Part shown: positions 37,551 to 45,614 of the stretch, in pieces
Layout of the letters: every line of letters begins with the position of its first letter
Position numbering within the stretch: position 1 is the stretch's first letter
Translations under genes and position numbers: made by a program
Notes under the pieces: generated by a model
Told to the model about the DNA's origin: nothing
What the model saw: only the letters and a program-made list of their open reading frames with translations
Database searches by the model: none
DNA from: Lysobacterales bacterium
GTDB lineage: Bacteria > Pseudomonadota > Gammaproteobacteria > Xanthomonadales > Rhodanobacteraceae
DNA: 50,541 nt
Reading direction: 5' to 3'
NCBI GenBank assembly: GCA_002632325.1
Contig: NSJK01000023.1
Coordinates: 1-50,541 of the forward strand

Positions 37551-38268
37551 GCCAACAATCGCCGCCGCTGCCACGAACGAAGCCTGCGTGCTGCACGCCC
37601 GCGGGATTGCCAAGACCTATGCCGAAGGCGCACTGCGCACCGAAGTGCTGCGCCACGTCGACCTGACGGTCGCGCGCGGCGAGACCGTTGCGATCATCGG
37701 CGCCTCGGGCTCGGGCAAGAGCACCTTGCTGCATATCCTGGGTGGCCTGGATGCGCCCACTGCGGGTGAGGTCGTCGTTGATGGTCAGGTGATGTCGCGC
37801 CTGTCCGATCGTGCGCGCGGCGAATTGCGCAACCGCGCGCTCGGCTTCGTCTACCAGTTCCATCACCTGTTGCCCGAGTTCACCGCGATCGAGAATGTGT
37901 GCATGCCGCTGCTGATTCGCGGCACCGCGATCGCGCAGGCACGCGAGCGTGCGGTGGCCCTGCTCGATCGGGTCGGACTGGGCGCGCGACTCGAGCACAA
38001 ACCCGGCGAACTCTCGGGCGGTGAACGCCAGCGCTGCGCAGTCGCGCGCGCACTGGTGACGCAGCCGGCTTGTCTGCTCGGCGACGAGCCGACCGGCAAT
38101 CTCGATGAAAACAATGCGCGACAGGTTTACGAGCTCATGCTCGAGCTCAATCGCGAGATCGGCACCGCGCTGATACTGGTGACGCATGACCCGGCGCTCG
38201 CCGCACGCGCCGATCGCGTGCTCGAACTGAGCGGCGGATCGCTCAGGCCGGCAAGTCGGAAGGCGTGA
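37543..38268 (+). CDS. lolD: Lipoprotein-releasing ABC transporter ATP-binding protein LolD
   Basis: A 241-residue ABC ATPase that drives release of outer-membrane lipoproteins to LolA. Walker A GASGSGKS (53-60), Q-loop [14 protein letters not shown] (the LolD signature), ABC signature [15 protein letters not shown], Walker [13 protein letters not shown] and the H-loop LVTHD are complete. It overlaps lolC by eight bases, so both are made together. Confidence 0.96.
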   Translation: MNEPTIAAAATNEACVLHARGIAKTYAEGALRTEVLRHVDLTVARGETVAIIGASGSGKSTLLHILGGLDAPTAGEVVVDGQVMSRLSDRARGELRNRALGFVYQFHHLLPEFTAIENVCMPLLIRGTAIAQARERAVALLDRVGLGARLEHKPGELSGGERQRCAVARALVTQPACLLGDEPTGNLDENNARQVYELMLELNREIGTALILVTHDPALAARADRVLELSGGSLRPASRKA

Positions 38269-38290
38269 CCGCGAAACGCGGATCAGCGCA

Positions 38291-38839
38291 TCAATGTGCG
38301 CTGATGTACTTGCGCAGATCGTCGATGACTTCTTCCGCCGCATCCCTGAGCTGGTAGCCCTCGCGGCCGGAATGGCGGAACTTGGCGACTTCCTTGCCGG
38401 TGTCGTCGATGATCACGAGCTCAAGGCCCACGCCGGCCTGGGCGAGATGCCCGCCGCTGTAGGGCACCCACAGCTTGTTCGCATTGCCGCGTTCGGCCCA
38501 ATACACGGCAGGGGTGATCTGCAGAAGGGTTCCCGCTGCGTTGCGTTCGCTGATGCGCTTCATCGTGCGTGCAAGGCCGCTGTCGATCATGTCTTCCATG
38601 TCCTCATCGTCGTAGGACGTGAGGTTGTCGACCGGCTTGACCTCGTAACGATGTTCCTTGAGCTTGACGCCTGGCGCGATCCACACCCACTCGATGGTGT
38701 CGGTCGAGCGCAGATTGGCATAGTCCTTGATGATGCCGGTGCCGTAATCGTCGAGATTTTCCTGATCGACCTGGGCATGCGCAGTTGCGGCCAGAGCCAA
38801 CCCGCTCAGCATGCTTGCAAGCAATCCCCGCTTCGTCAT
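38291..38839 (-). CDS. Secreted protein of unknown function (DUF3313/DUF4410-like)
   Basis: A 182-residue protein with a Sec signal peptide (KRGLLASMLSGLALAATAHA, cleaved after about residue 22; no lipobox). The mature part (WVWIAPGVKLKEHRYEVKPVDNLT, DSGLARTMKRISERNAAGTLLQITPAVYWAERG, GLELVIIDDTGKEVAKFRHSGREG) resembles periplasmic DUF3313/DUF4410-type proteins, which share a lipoprotein-like beta-rich fold; the assignment is weak. It is convergent with lolD, 22 bases away, and divergent from comEC. Confidence 0.65.
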   Translation of the reverse strand: MTKRGLLASMLSGLALAATAHAQVDQENLDDYGTGIIKDYANLRSTDTIEWVWIAPGVKLKEHRYEVKPVDNLTSYDDEDMEDMIDSGLARTMKRISERNAAGTLLQITPAVYWAERGNANKLWVPYSGGHLAQAGVGLELVIIDDTGKEVAKFRHSGREGYQLRDAAEEVIDDLRKYISAH

Positions 38840-39038
38840 TGCAGATCCCCTTCTGGTGACTGCGTCAGATCGTAGCCGAGGCGCCCATTGTCCGCACGCA
38901 CGAGCTCGACGTCCGATCGACGTGACGGCCTCGCGCGCGACGATCGATTTTCCTACACCGATGCGCGCCGCTTGCCGCTATCGGATGGGCCGCTCCCGAG
39001 TCACGCTGCGCCGCGCCGCACACGGCGGATCGGGATTG

Positions 39039-41393
39039 ATGGACCTTCGACGGACAGCCTTCGAGTTGGCGAGACCGAGCGCATTGACCGCAGCCCTCAT
39101 CGGCGTGCCGGGCGCCGTGGCCATGCTGATGGGCACGCTGTGCGTGCATGCGCTGCCCGATTTGCCGACACGCGCGTGGCTGATCGGCCTCTTGGCGTTC
39201 GCGATCGGCCTGCTGAGCCTGCCGCGCCTGCGCCTGTTCGCGGCCGTCCTGCTGGGCTTCGCGTGGTGCGCGCTGCGTGCCGAATTCGCGATGCAGGCAC
39301 GCTTGCCGTACGCACTCGAAGGGCAAGACGTGCAAGTGATCGGAAGTATCGAGGGCCTGCCGCGTCAACGCGAGGAAGCCACCCGATTCGGCCTGCGCGT
39401 CGAGTCGGCGGCGCTCGCCGGTGCGCCGGTGCCGCTGCACGGCCTGTTGCGGCTGTCCTGGTATGACGATGCGCCGGCGAGCCTGCGTGCGTGCGGTCGC
39501 TGGCAGTTGCGCCTGCGCCTCAAGCGGCCGCGCGGCTTCGTCAATCCCGGCGGATACGACAGCGAGCGGCAAGCGCTCGAACGTGGCGTGATTGCGGTCG
39601 GCCATGTGCGCAGCGATCCCGCCAACCGCCAGATCGATACGGCCGCATGGTGCGTGGATGGTCTGCGCGAGCGCTTGGCCGAGGCAATCACTGCGCGCGT
39701 GGCCGATCCGCACGATGCCGCCTTGTTGCGCGCGTTCGCGATCGGCGACACGCGCGGCCTCGACGACGAGGACTGGCAAGTCGCGCGCATCAATGGGGTT
39801 TCGCATCTGATCGCGATCTCGGGTTTCCACGTCGGCGTCGCCGGCGCCTTCGGGGCCGTCCTCGCCTGGCTGCTGTGGGCGTGCTGGCCGCGTCTTGGTC
39901 TGGCCATCGCGTTTCCGCAAGCACAGGCGGTGGCCACCCTGTGCACGGCGACGCTGTACGGCATCCTTGCCGGCGGCAGTCTGCCGACTGTGCGCACCTT
40001 GCTGATGATCTCGGTGTTCGCGCTGACGCGACTTGCGCGTCGTCACGGCGCCGGCCTGCATACGCTCGCGCTCGCCCTTCTGGCGGTGCTTGCCTTCGAC
40101 CCGCTGGCGACGCTCGCGCCGGGGTTCTGGCTGTCTTTCGTCGGGGTGGCCTTCCTCATGATCTGCATCGAACGGGGCACGCATTCGATGCGTGGCTTCC
40201 TGCGCGAACTGACACTCGGGCAACTGGTGATGACGGTCGCGCTGCTGCCACTGGGCGTGTGGTTCTTCGGCGAGGCTTCATTGATCGGGGCCTTTGCCAA
40301 CCTCGTGGCCGTGCCGCTGGTGAGCTTCGTGATCGTGCCGTTGTGCCTGCTCGCAACGCTGGCCCTGCTCACGCTGCCGGTCATCGCCACTCCGCTGCTC
40401 GTGGCGGCAGCCTGGCTCAGCCATCTGCAGTGGCGGCTGCTGGAATGGTCGGCCACCTTGCCGGCCGCGCACGGCTACCTTCCGCCACCGTCACTCTGGG
40501 CGCTGCTGCTCGCACTGGTCGGCGCGCTCTGGTTGTTTCTGCCGCGCGCCGTGCCGGCCCGCGCTTTGGGCATCGTGCTGTTCCTGCCGTTGTTGTGGCC
40601 GCGTATCGCGCTGCCGGCCGCAGGCGCATTCCAGGCGGTCGTGCTCGATGTCGGTCAGGGCTTGGCCGTGATCGTGCGCACGCGCGGCCACGTCATGGTC
40701 TTTGACACCGGCGCGCGCTTTCGCTCCGGCTTCGATCTGGGCGATGCCGTGGTGCTGCCGAGCCTGCATGCGCTCGGCGTGCGTCGGCTCGACACGCTCG
40801 TCATCAGTCATGGCGACAACGACCACGCCGGCGGTGCCGCTGCCGTGGTGCAGGCGCTGCCGCCGGCGCGGGTGCTCGCCGGCGAAGCCGGGCGTATCGA
40901 TGTCGCCGCCGAGATGTGCCGGGCAGGGCAGGCCTGGCGTTGGGATGAGGTGACGTTCCGCGTCCTGTCACCAGCGCCTGATGAGGAGAACGGCACGCGC
41001 GCAAACGCCCGCTCCTGCGTGATCCTCGTCAGCGGCACCGGCGGTCGCCTGTTGCTGAGCGGCGACATCGGTGCCGAACGCGAACCGGCGGTGGCCGCAG
41101 CGACGGGCGACGGGCCGCCCTTGGTCCTGCTGGTGCCGCATCACGGCAGCCGCACTTCATCGAGTGAAGCCTTCCTCGATGCGCTCGATCTCCAACTGGC
41201 GATCGTCTCGGCAGGCTGGCGCAACCGCTTCGGTCATCCCCACCTGCAAACCGTGGCGCGCTACGCCGAGCGCGGCATTGCGCTCGAGAACACGGCGGTC
41301 GCGGGCGCGCTCACGCTCGACTTTCCGGCCACGGCGCCGCCTCGGCTGGCGGCTCGCGAACGGGAGCGCCAACGCCGTCATTGGCGCGAGTGA
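39039..41393 (+). CDS. comEC: DNA internalization/competence protein ComEC (Rec2)
   Basis: A 784-residue inner-membrane protein that passes single-stranded DNA into the cytoplasm during natural transformation. Order: N-terminal membrane helices, an OB-fold-like DUF4131 region, the competence domain with its signature (INGVSHLIAISGFHVGVAGAFG, then GGSLPTVRTLLMISVFALTR), many membrane helices, and a C-terminal metallo-beta-lactamase domain (VVLDVGQGLAVIVRTRGHVMVFDTGAR; ISHGDNDHAGGA; LVPHHGSRTSSS). Full length. ATG 39039 gives the usual start, though the frame is open upstream. It leads the comEC-exbB-exbD-msbA-lpxK cluster. Confidence 0.94.
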   Translation: MDLRRTAFELARPSALTAALIGVPGAVAMLMGTLCVHALPDLPTRAWLIGLLAFAIGLLSLPRLRLFAAVLLGFAWCALRAEFAMQARLPYALEGQDVQVIGSIEGLPRQREEATRFGLRVESAALAGAPVPLHGLLRLSWYDDAPASLRACGRWQLRLRLKRPRGFVNPGGYDSERQALERGVIAVGHVRSDPANRQIDTAAWCVDGLRERLAEAITARVADPHDAALLRAFAIGDTRGLDDEDWQVARINGVSHLIAISGFHVGVAGAFGAVLAWLLWACWPRLGLAIAFPQAQAVATLCTATLYGILAGGSLPTVRTLLMISVFALTRLARRHGAGLHTLALALLAVLAFDPLATLAPGFWLSFVGVAFLMICIERGTHSMRGFLRELTLGQLVMTVALLPLGVWFFGEASLIGAFANLVAVPLVSFVIVPLCLLATLALLTLPVIATPLLVAAAWLSHLQWRLLEWSATLPAAHGYLPPPSLWALLLALVGALWLFLPRAVPARALGIVLFLPLLWPRIALPAAGAFQAVVLDVGQGLAVIVRTRGHVMVFDTGARFRSGFDLGDAVVLPSLHALGVRRLDTLVISHGDNDHAGGAAAVVQALPPARVLAGEAGRIDVAAEMCRAGQAWRWDEVTFRVLSPAPDEENGTRANARSCVILVSGTGGRLLLSGDIGAEREPAVAAATGDGPPLVLLVPHHGSRTSSSEAFLDALDLQLAIVSAGWRNRFGHPHLQTVARYAERGIALENTAVAGALTLDFPATAPPRLAARERERQRRHWRE

Positions 41394-41490
41394 AGCCTGC
41401 ACACGGCATGATGCGGCGGCGCTGGTATGATCGCCGAGCTTGCCGCGCCCGAGGCGCGGCGGCCCTGATTGGACGGACCAAAGGTGCTGC

Positions 41491-42171
41491 GTGCTGGAAC
41501 TCCTGCTTGCCGGTGGTTGGGCGATGGTGCCCATCCTGTTCTGCTCCGCGATCGCGCTGGCGATCATCCTCGAACGTTTCTGGACGTTGCGCCGCAAGGC
41601 GATCGTCCCGGCAGGTCTCGGCGACGAGGTGCGGCAGTGGGCGCGCTCGCGCTCGCTCGATCCCGGTCACCTCGATGCCCTGCGCACCAATTCGCCGCTG
41701 GGTGAACTGCTGGCCTCCGCATTGTCGGTGCGCAACCGCCCGCGCGAGGTGATCAAGGAGCGCGTCGAGGACACTGGCCGTCACGTCGTGCACCGGCTCG
41801 AACGCTTTCTGGTCACGCTCGGCACGATTGCACTGGTGTCTCCCTTGCTGGGATTGCTTGGTACGGTGTTCGGCCTGATCCGCATGTTCCTCGCGGTGAT
41901 GGTGAGCGGCGTCGGCGACCCGATGAAGATGGCCGGCGGTATCGGCGAGGCCTTGATCTGCACCGCCGCAGGCCTGTGCGTGGCGATTCCCGCCTATGCC
42001 TTTCATCGCTACTTCCGTGGTCGCGTGCAGGATCTGGTGGTGGAAATGGAGCGTCAGGTGTTTCTGCTCACTGACGAGCTGACCGTGGCCAGCGAGGCCG
42101 CGCCTGCTGCCACAACGGCTGCAGTCCCCGCGCCGCGCGTACCAACGCGCCCAGCCCCGGCCAAGGTCTGA
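41491..42171 (+). CDS. exbB: MotA/TolQ/ExbB proton channel family protein
   Basis: A 226-residue membrane protein with three predicted helices: residues 5-24 (LAGGWAMVPILFCSAIALAII), and two near 108-165 containing the family core LGTIALVSPLLGLLGTVFGLIRMF and GIGEALICTAAGLCVAIPAYAFHRYF. With ExbD it forms a proton-driven motor energising outer-membrane receptors. The GTG at 41491 is chosen because AAGG lies six bases upstream and the product then starts directly at the first helix. It precedes exbD by seven bases. Confidence 0.92.
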   Translation: MLELLLAGGWAMVPILFCSAIALAIILERFWTLRRKAIVPAGLGDEVRQWARSRSLDPGHLDALRTNSPLGELLASALSVRNRPREVIKERVEDTGRHVVHRLERFLVTLGTIALVSPLLGLLGTVFGLIRMFLAVMVSGVGDPMKMAGGIGEALICTAAGLCVAIPAYAFHRYFRGRVQDLVVEMERQVFLLTDELTVASEAAPAATTAAVPAPRVPTRPAPAKV

Positions 42172-42178
42172 GGTTCGC

Positions 42179-42610
42179 GTGCGCATTGCCGGTGGACGCC
42201 GCGAGGACGATTTCGAGATCAACGTGATCTCGCTGATCGACGTCCTGCTCACCTTGTTGATGTTCTTCGTGCTCACCACGACCTTCGTGCAGCATTCGCG
42301 CATGCAGGTGACCCTGCCGCAGGCCGACAGCCACGAGAGCGAGGTCACGCGCGATGCCTTCGTGCTGTTGATCGATCGCGACGGACGCTTCTACATCGAC
42401 AACAACGAAGTGCTCAACCCGAGTCTGGACTCGCTCAAGGAAAGCATCGGTCGATTCGCGGGCGAAGACCATGATCGCCCGGTGATCCTGCGCGCCGATG
42501 CGCTCACGCCGCATCAGGCCGTGGTGACTGCGATGGATGCGCTCGCCCAGCTCGGCTTCACGCATCTGTCGATCGCCACCACCCAGCCGACCACGACGGC
42601 AGGCAAGTGA
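42179..42610 (+). CDS. exbD: Biopolymer transport protein ExbD/TolR
   Basis: A 143-residue protein with one membrane helix (FEINVISLIDVLLTLLMFFVL), in which the conserved Asp of SLIDVLLTLLMFF is the proton-carrying residue, followed by a periplasmic domain (AFVLLIDRDGRFYIDNNEV; VILRADALTPHQAVVTAMDALAQLGF). It starts with GTG (42179), with GAGG five bases upstream. Its stop overlaps the msbA start. In this order ExbBD often accompanies msbA and lpxK. Confidence 0.93.
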   Translation: MRIAGGRREDDFEINVISLIDVLLTLLMFFVLTTTFVQHSRMQVTLPQADSHESEVTRDAFVLLIDRDGRFYIDNNEVLNPSLDSLKESIGRFAGEDHDRPVILRADALTPHQAVVTAMDALAQLGFTHLSIATTQPTTTAGK

Positions 42611-44388
42611 GCACCCCACAGGCCGCGCAGAGTTCGGGCGCGGCACTGTACGCGCGCCTGCTCGGGCATGTGCAGCGTTACTGGCCAATCGCTGTGCTGG
42701 TGGTGCTGGCGATGGTGATCGACGCCGCCTGCATGGGTCTGTTCGCGCAATCGATCAAGCCGATGCTCGACGACCTGTTCGTCGCGCGCGATCCGCAGAC
42801 GATCTTCTGGATGCCGATCGTGATCGTGGCGATCTTCCTCGTGCGCAGCGTCGCGGTCTACGTGACCGACTACGGCACGGCCTACATCGGACGCGGCGTG
42901 GTGCAGCAATTGCGCCAGCAGGTGTTCGATCAGTATTTGCGTTTGCCGACCTCGTTCTTCGCGAGCGAGCCTTCCGGCCACCAGATCGCGCGCATCACCT
43001 ACACCGCCGAGCAGGTCGCGCAGGCCTCGACCGATTCGGTCAAGATCGCGGTCGTCGACGGCCTGAGCGTGGTGTTCTACGTGATGGTGATGCTCAATTC
43101 GAGCGTGCGCCTCACGCTCGCGCTGCTGGTGATGGTGCCTCTGGTCGGCGCGCTCGTGGTCTACGTCGGGCGGCGCTACCGGCGCATCGGCCATCGCATC
43201 CAGGCTTCGATGGGCACGGTCAGCGGTGTGGTCGAGGAAACCGTGGCCGCCAACCGCGAGGTCAAGGTCTACGGTGGTCAGAGCTTTGAGTCGGCGCGAT
43301 TCAACAGCGTGTCCGAGCAGACCCGCGCCTTGGGTGTGAAGGTCGCGGCAACCAATGGCCTGTCCAGCTCTCTGATCCAGCTGATCGCGGCGATCTCGCT
43401 TGCCTTGATCATCTTCTTCGCGACGCAACCCGCGATGTTGCACAGCCTGTCGCCGGGTGCGTTCACCGCGCTGATCATGGCGATGGGCGGCATCCTGCCT
43501 TCGCTCAAGCGCCTGACCACAGTGCAGGCGAACTTGCAGCGTGGCCTGGCTGCGGCAGAGGAAATCTTTGCCCTGATCGATCGCGCGCCCGAAGTCGACG
43601 ACGGCACCCACGAAGTCGAGCGCGCGTGCGGCGATCTGGAATTGCGCGATGTCGGCGTGACCTATCCCGGCGCTGGTGCGCCTGCCTTGCGCGCAGTGAG
43701 CTTTGCCTGCACACGCGGCACCGTCACGGCGCTGGTCGGGCGTTCCGGCAGCGGCAAATCGACCCTGGCCAACCTGATTCCGCGTTTCCTCGAAGCCGAC
43801 AGCGGTTCGATCCTGCTCGATGGCAAATCCTTGCACGAGTACACCCTCGACAGCCTGCGCCGCCAGATTGCCTGGGTCGGGCAGGGCATCACGCTGTTCG
43901 ATACCACGATTGCTCGCAACATCGCCTATGGCGCGCTGGCGCAGGCCAGCGAGGCCGAGGTCATCGCCGCCGCCGAAGCGGCCAATGCGATGGAGTTCAT
44001 TGCCCAGTTGCCGCTGGGCATTCACAGCCGTGTCGGTGAAGGCGGCAGCCAGCTTTCGGGCGGCCAGCGTCAGCGCATCGCGATCGCACGTGCCTTGCTC
44101 AAGAATGCGCCAATCCTCATTCTCGACGAGGCCACCAGTGCGCTCGATACCGGCTCGGAGCGCCTGATCCAGGACGCGCTGCAGCGCCTCATGCACGATC
44201 GCACGACCCTGGTGATTGCGCATCGCCTGTCGACGATCGAGCATGCCGATCGCATCGTGGTGCTCGATCGCGGCAGCGTCGTCGAGCAGGGCACGCACCA
44301 GCAGTTGCTCGCGCGTGGTGGCCACTACGCGGCCCTGCATCGATTGCAGTTTCGTGACGACACCGCAGTCGCGCTTGGCACCGACTGA
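42607..44388 (+). CDS. msbA: Lipid A export ABC transporter MsbA
   Basis: A 593-residue half-transporter. Residues 1-310 form six membrane helices, including the MsbA-like KPMLDDLFVARD and SGHQIARITYTAEQV segments. The nucleotide-binding domain has Walker A GRSGSGKST (residues 378-386), Q-loop, ABC signature LSGGQRQRIAIARALLK, Walker B ILILDEATSALDT and H-loop VIAHRLSTI. It flips core-lipid A across the inner membrane. The start is GTG, overlapping exbD by four bases; lpxK follows after 10 bases. Confidence 0.95.
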   Translation: MSTPQAAQSSGAALYARLLGHVQRYWPIAVLVVLAMVIDAACMGLFAQSIKPMLDDLFVARDPQTIFWMPIVIVAIFLVRSVAVYVTDYGTAYIGRGVVQQLRQQVFDQYLRLPTSFFASEPSGHQIARITYTAEQVAQASTDSVKIAVVDGLSVVFYVMVMLNSSVRLTLALLVMVPLVGALVVYVGRRYRRIGHRIQASMGTVSGVVEETVAANREVKVYGGQSFESARFNSVSEQTRALGVKVAATNGLSSSLIQLIAAISLALIIFFATQPAMLHSLSPGAFTALIMAMGGILPSLKRLTTVQANLQRGLAAAEEIFALIDRAPEVDDGTHEVERACGDLELRDVGVTYPGAGAPALRAVSFACTRGTVTALVGRSGSGKSTLANLIPRFLEADSGSILLDGKSLHEYTLDSLRRQIAWVGQGITLFDTTIARNIAYGALAQASEAEVIAAAEAANAMEFIAQLPLGIHSRVGEGGSQLSGGQRQRIAIARALLKNAPILILDEATSALDTGSERLIQDALQRLMHDRTTLVIAHRLSTIEHADRIVVLDRGSVVEQGTHQQLLARGGHYAALHRLQFRDDTAVALGTD

Positions 44389-44398
44389 GTTCCGGACC

Positions 44399-45388
44399 AT
44401 GGGTCTGCGCGAGCGCATCGAAGGGATCTGGTACGGCGGCGAGCCAGCGCCGTGGTGGCTGCTGATGCTCGTGCCGCTGTATCGCGCACTGGTCGGCCTG
44501 CGTCGTTTGCCCTGTCGACTCGGCCTGTTGCGACCTGCTCGCATCGCGGTGCCGGTGATCTGTGTCGGCAATCTCGTTGCCGGCGGCAGCGGCAAGACGC
44601 CGCTGGTGATCGCCCTGGTCGACGCCTTGCGCGCACGCGGCTGGCAGCCCGGCGTGGTCAGTCGCGGCTACGGCGGCAGCGCGCGTGAAGCGCGTCTGCT
44701 CGGACCCGATTCGACTCCGGCTGAAGTCGGCGACGAACCCGTGCTGATCGCACGCCGGACGGGCGCTGCGGTCGCCGTGGGTCGCGATCGTGCACAGGCT
44801 GCGCGTTTGCTCCTTGCGCAGGGCGTCGATCTCGTGCTCGCCGATGATGGCCTGCAGAATCCGGGCTTTGTGCGCGATGTGGAAATCTGCGTTGTCGATG
44901 GCCGCCGTCGTTTCGGCAATGGTCGCTTGCTTCCCGCCGGCCCCTTGCGTGAGCCAGCGACACGCTTTGCCGAGTACGACTTTCGCGTCTGCAATGGTGG
45001 ACAGACGCAGCAGGGCGAGATCGCGATGCAACTGGAAGGCAGTCAAGCCATCGCGCTCGCAGGCGATACCGCGTCGCGTCCACTCGCCTCCTTCAGCGGC
45101 ACGGCGGTGCATGCGGTGGCCGCGATCGGCGATCCGCAGCGCTTCTTCGATGCCTTGCGCGGGAAGGGCATCGAGCTCATCGCTCATGCATTTGCCGATC
45201 ATCACGCCTTCGTGCCATCCGATCTGGAATTCGGCGACGCGCGGCCTGTCCTCATGACCGAAAAGGACGCGGTCAAATGCCTGCCGTTTGCGCGTGCAGG
45301 CCAGTGGTTCGTGCCGGTCACGGCAAGCCTGCCTGCGAGCTTCTTCGACGCGATTGCCGCGCGCCTGCAACGCCCGAAAGCATCCTGA
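44399..45388 (+). CDS. lpxK: Tetraacyldisaccharide 4'-kinase LpxK
   Basis: A 329-residue membrane-associated kinase that adds the 4'-phosphate to the lipid A precursor. The N-terminal membrane-anchoring helix (PAPWWLLMLVPLYRALVGLR) is followed by Walker A NLVAGGSGKTPLV (58-70), VVSRGYGGSA, the catalytic ADDGLQNPGFVRDVEICVVD (D of DGLQ) and C-terminal FADHHAF with LMTEKDAVKC. Ten bases after msbA; the same operon. Confidence 0.95.
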   Translation: MGLRERIEGIWYGGEPAPWWLLMLVPLYRALVGLRRLPCRLGLLRPARIAVPVICVGNLVAGGSGKTPLVIALVDALRARGWQPGVVSRGYGGSAREARLLGPDSTPAEVGDEPVLIARRTGAAVAVGRDRAQAARLLLAQGVDLVLADDGLQNPGFVRDVEICVVDGRRRFGNGRLLPAGPLREPATRFAEYDFRVCNGGQTQQGEIAMQLEGSQAIALAGDTASRPLASFSGTAVHAVAAIGDPQRFFDALRGKGIELIAHAFADHHAFVPSDLEFGDARPVLMTEKDAVKCLPFARAGQWFVPVTASLPASFFDAIAARLQRPKAS

Positions 45389-45521
45389 CAGCATCAATCC
45401 AGACAATGCGCGGCGCGCAGTGCCGAGCCTTCGCTCGCCTTGCTCCGAAGATCAACGAGGTTCCCTCCGTGGAAAGTTGCAGTAGCCCCAGACGAAGCAG
45501 CGCTGCCACCACGGAGCCGAC

Positions 45522-45562
45522 GTTCAAACCTTGATGTGGCCCGCACAGGGCAAGGCTTGAAC
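45522..45562. promoter_or_regulatory. Long hairpin in the mgtA leader
   Basis: GTTCAAACCTTG pairs with CAAGGCTTGAAC (one mismatch) around a smaller GCCC/GGGC hairpin, 53 bases before mgtA. The 226 bases between lpxK and mgtA show no M-box signature. The hairpin has no T-run, so it is not a clear terminator; it may be a leader structure controlling mgtA. Confidence 0.4.
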
Positions 45563-45614
45563 GCAGTGAACTCCGAGGCGGCAGCGGTCAGTCTGCCCAG
45601 CCCCGGTATTCGCG

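Noticed and set aside
42514..44595. A 693-residue minus-strand frame
   Set aside because: Antisense shadow of msbA; rich in Arg, His and Asp with no family resemblance.
45389..45614. M-box (Mg2+) or yybP-ykoY riboswitch before mgtA
   Set aside because: Looked for the conserved M-box and yybP-ykoY core sequences and saw neither.
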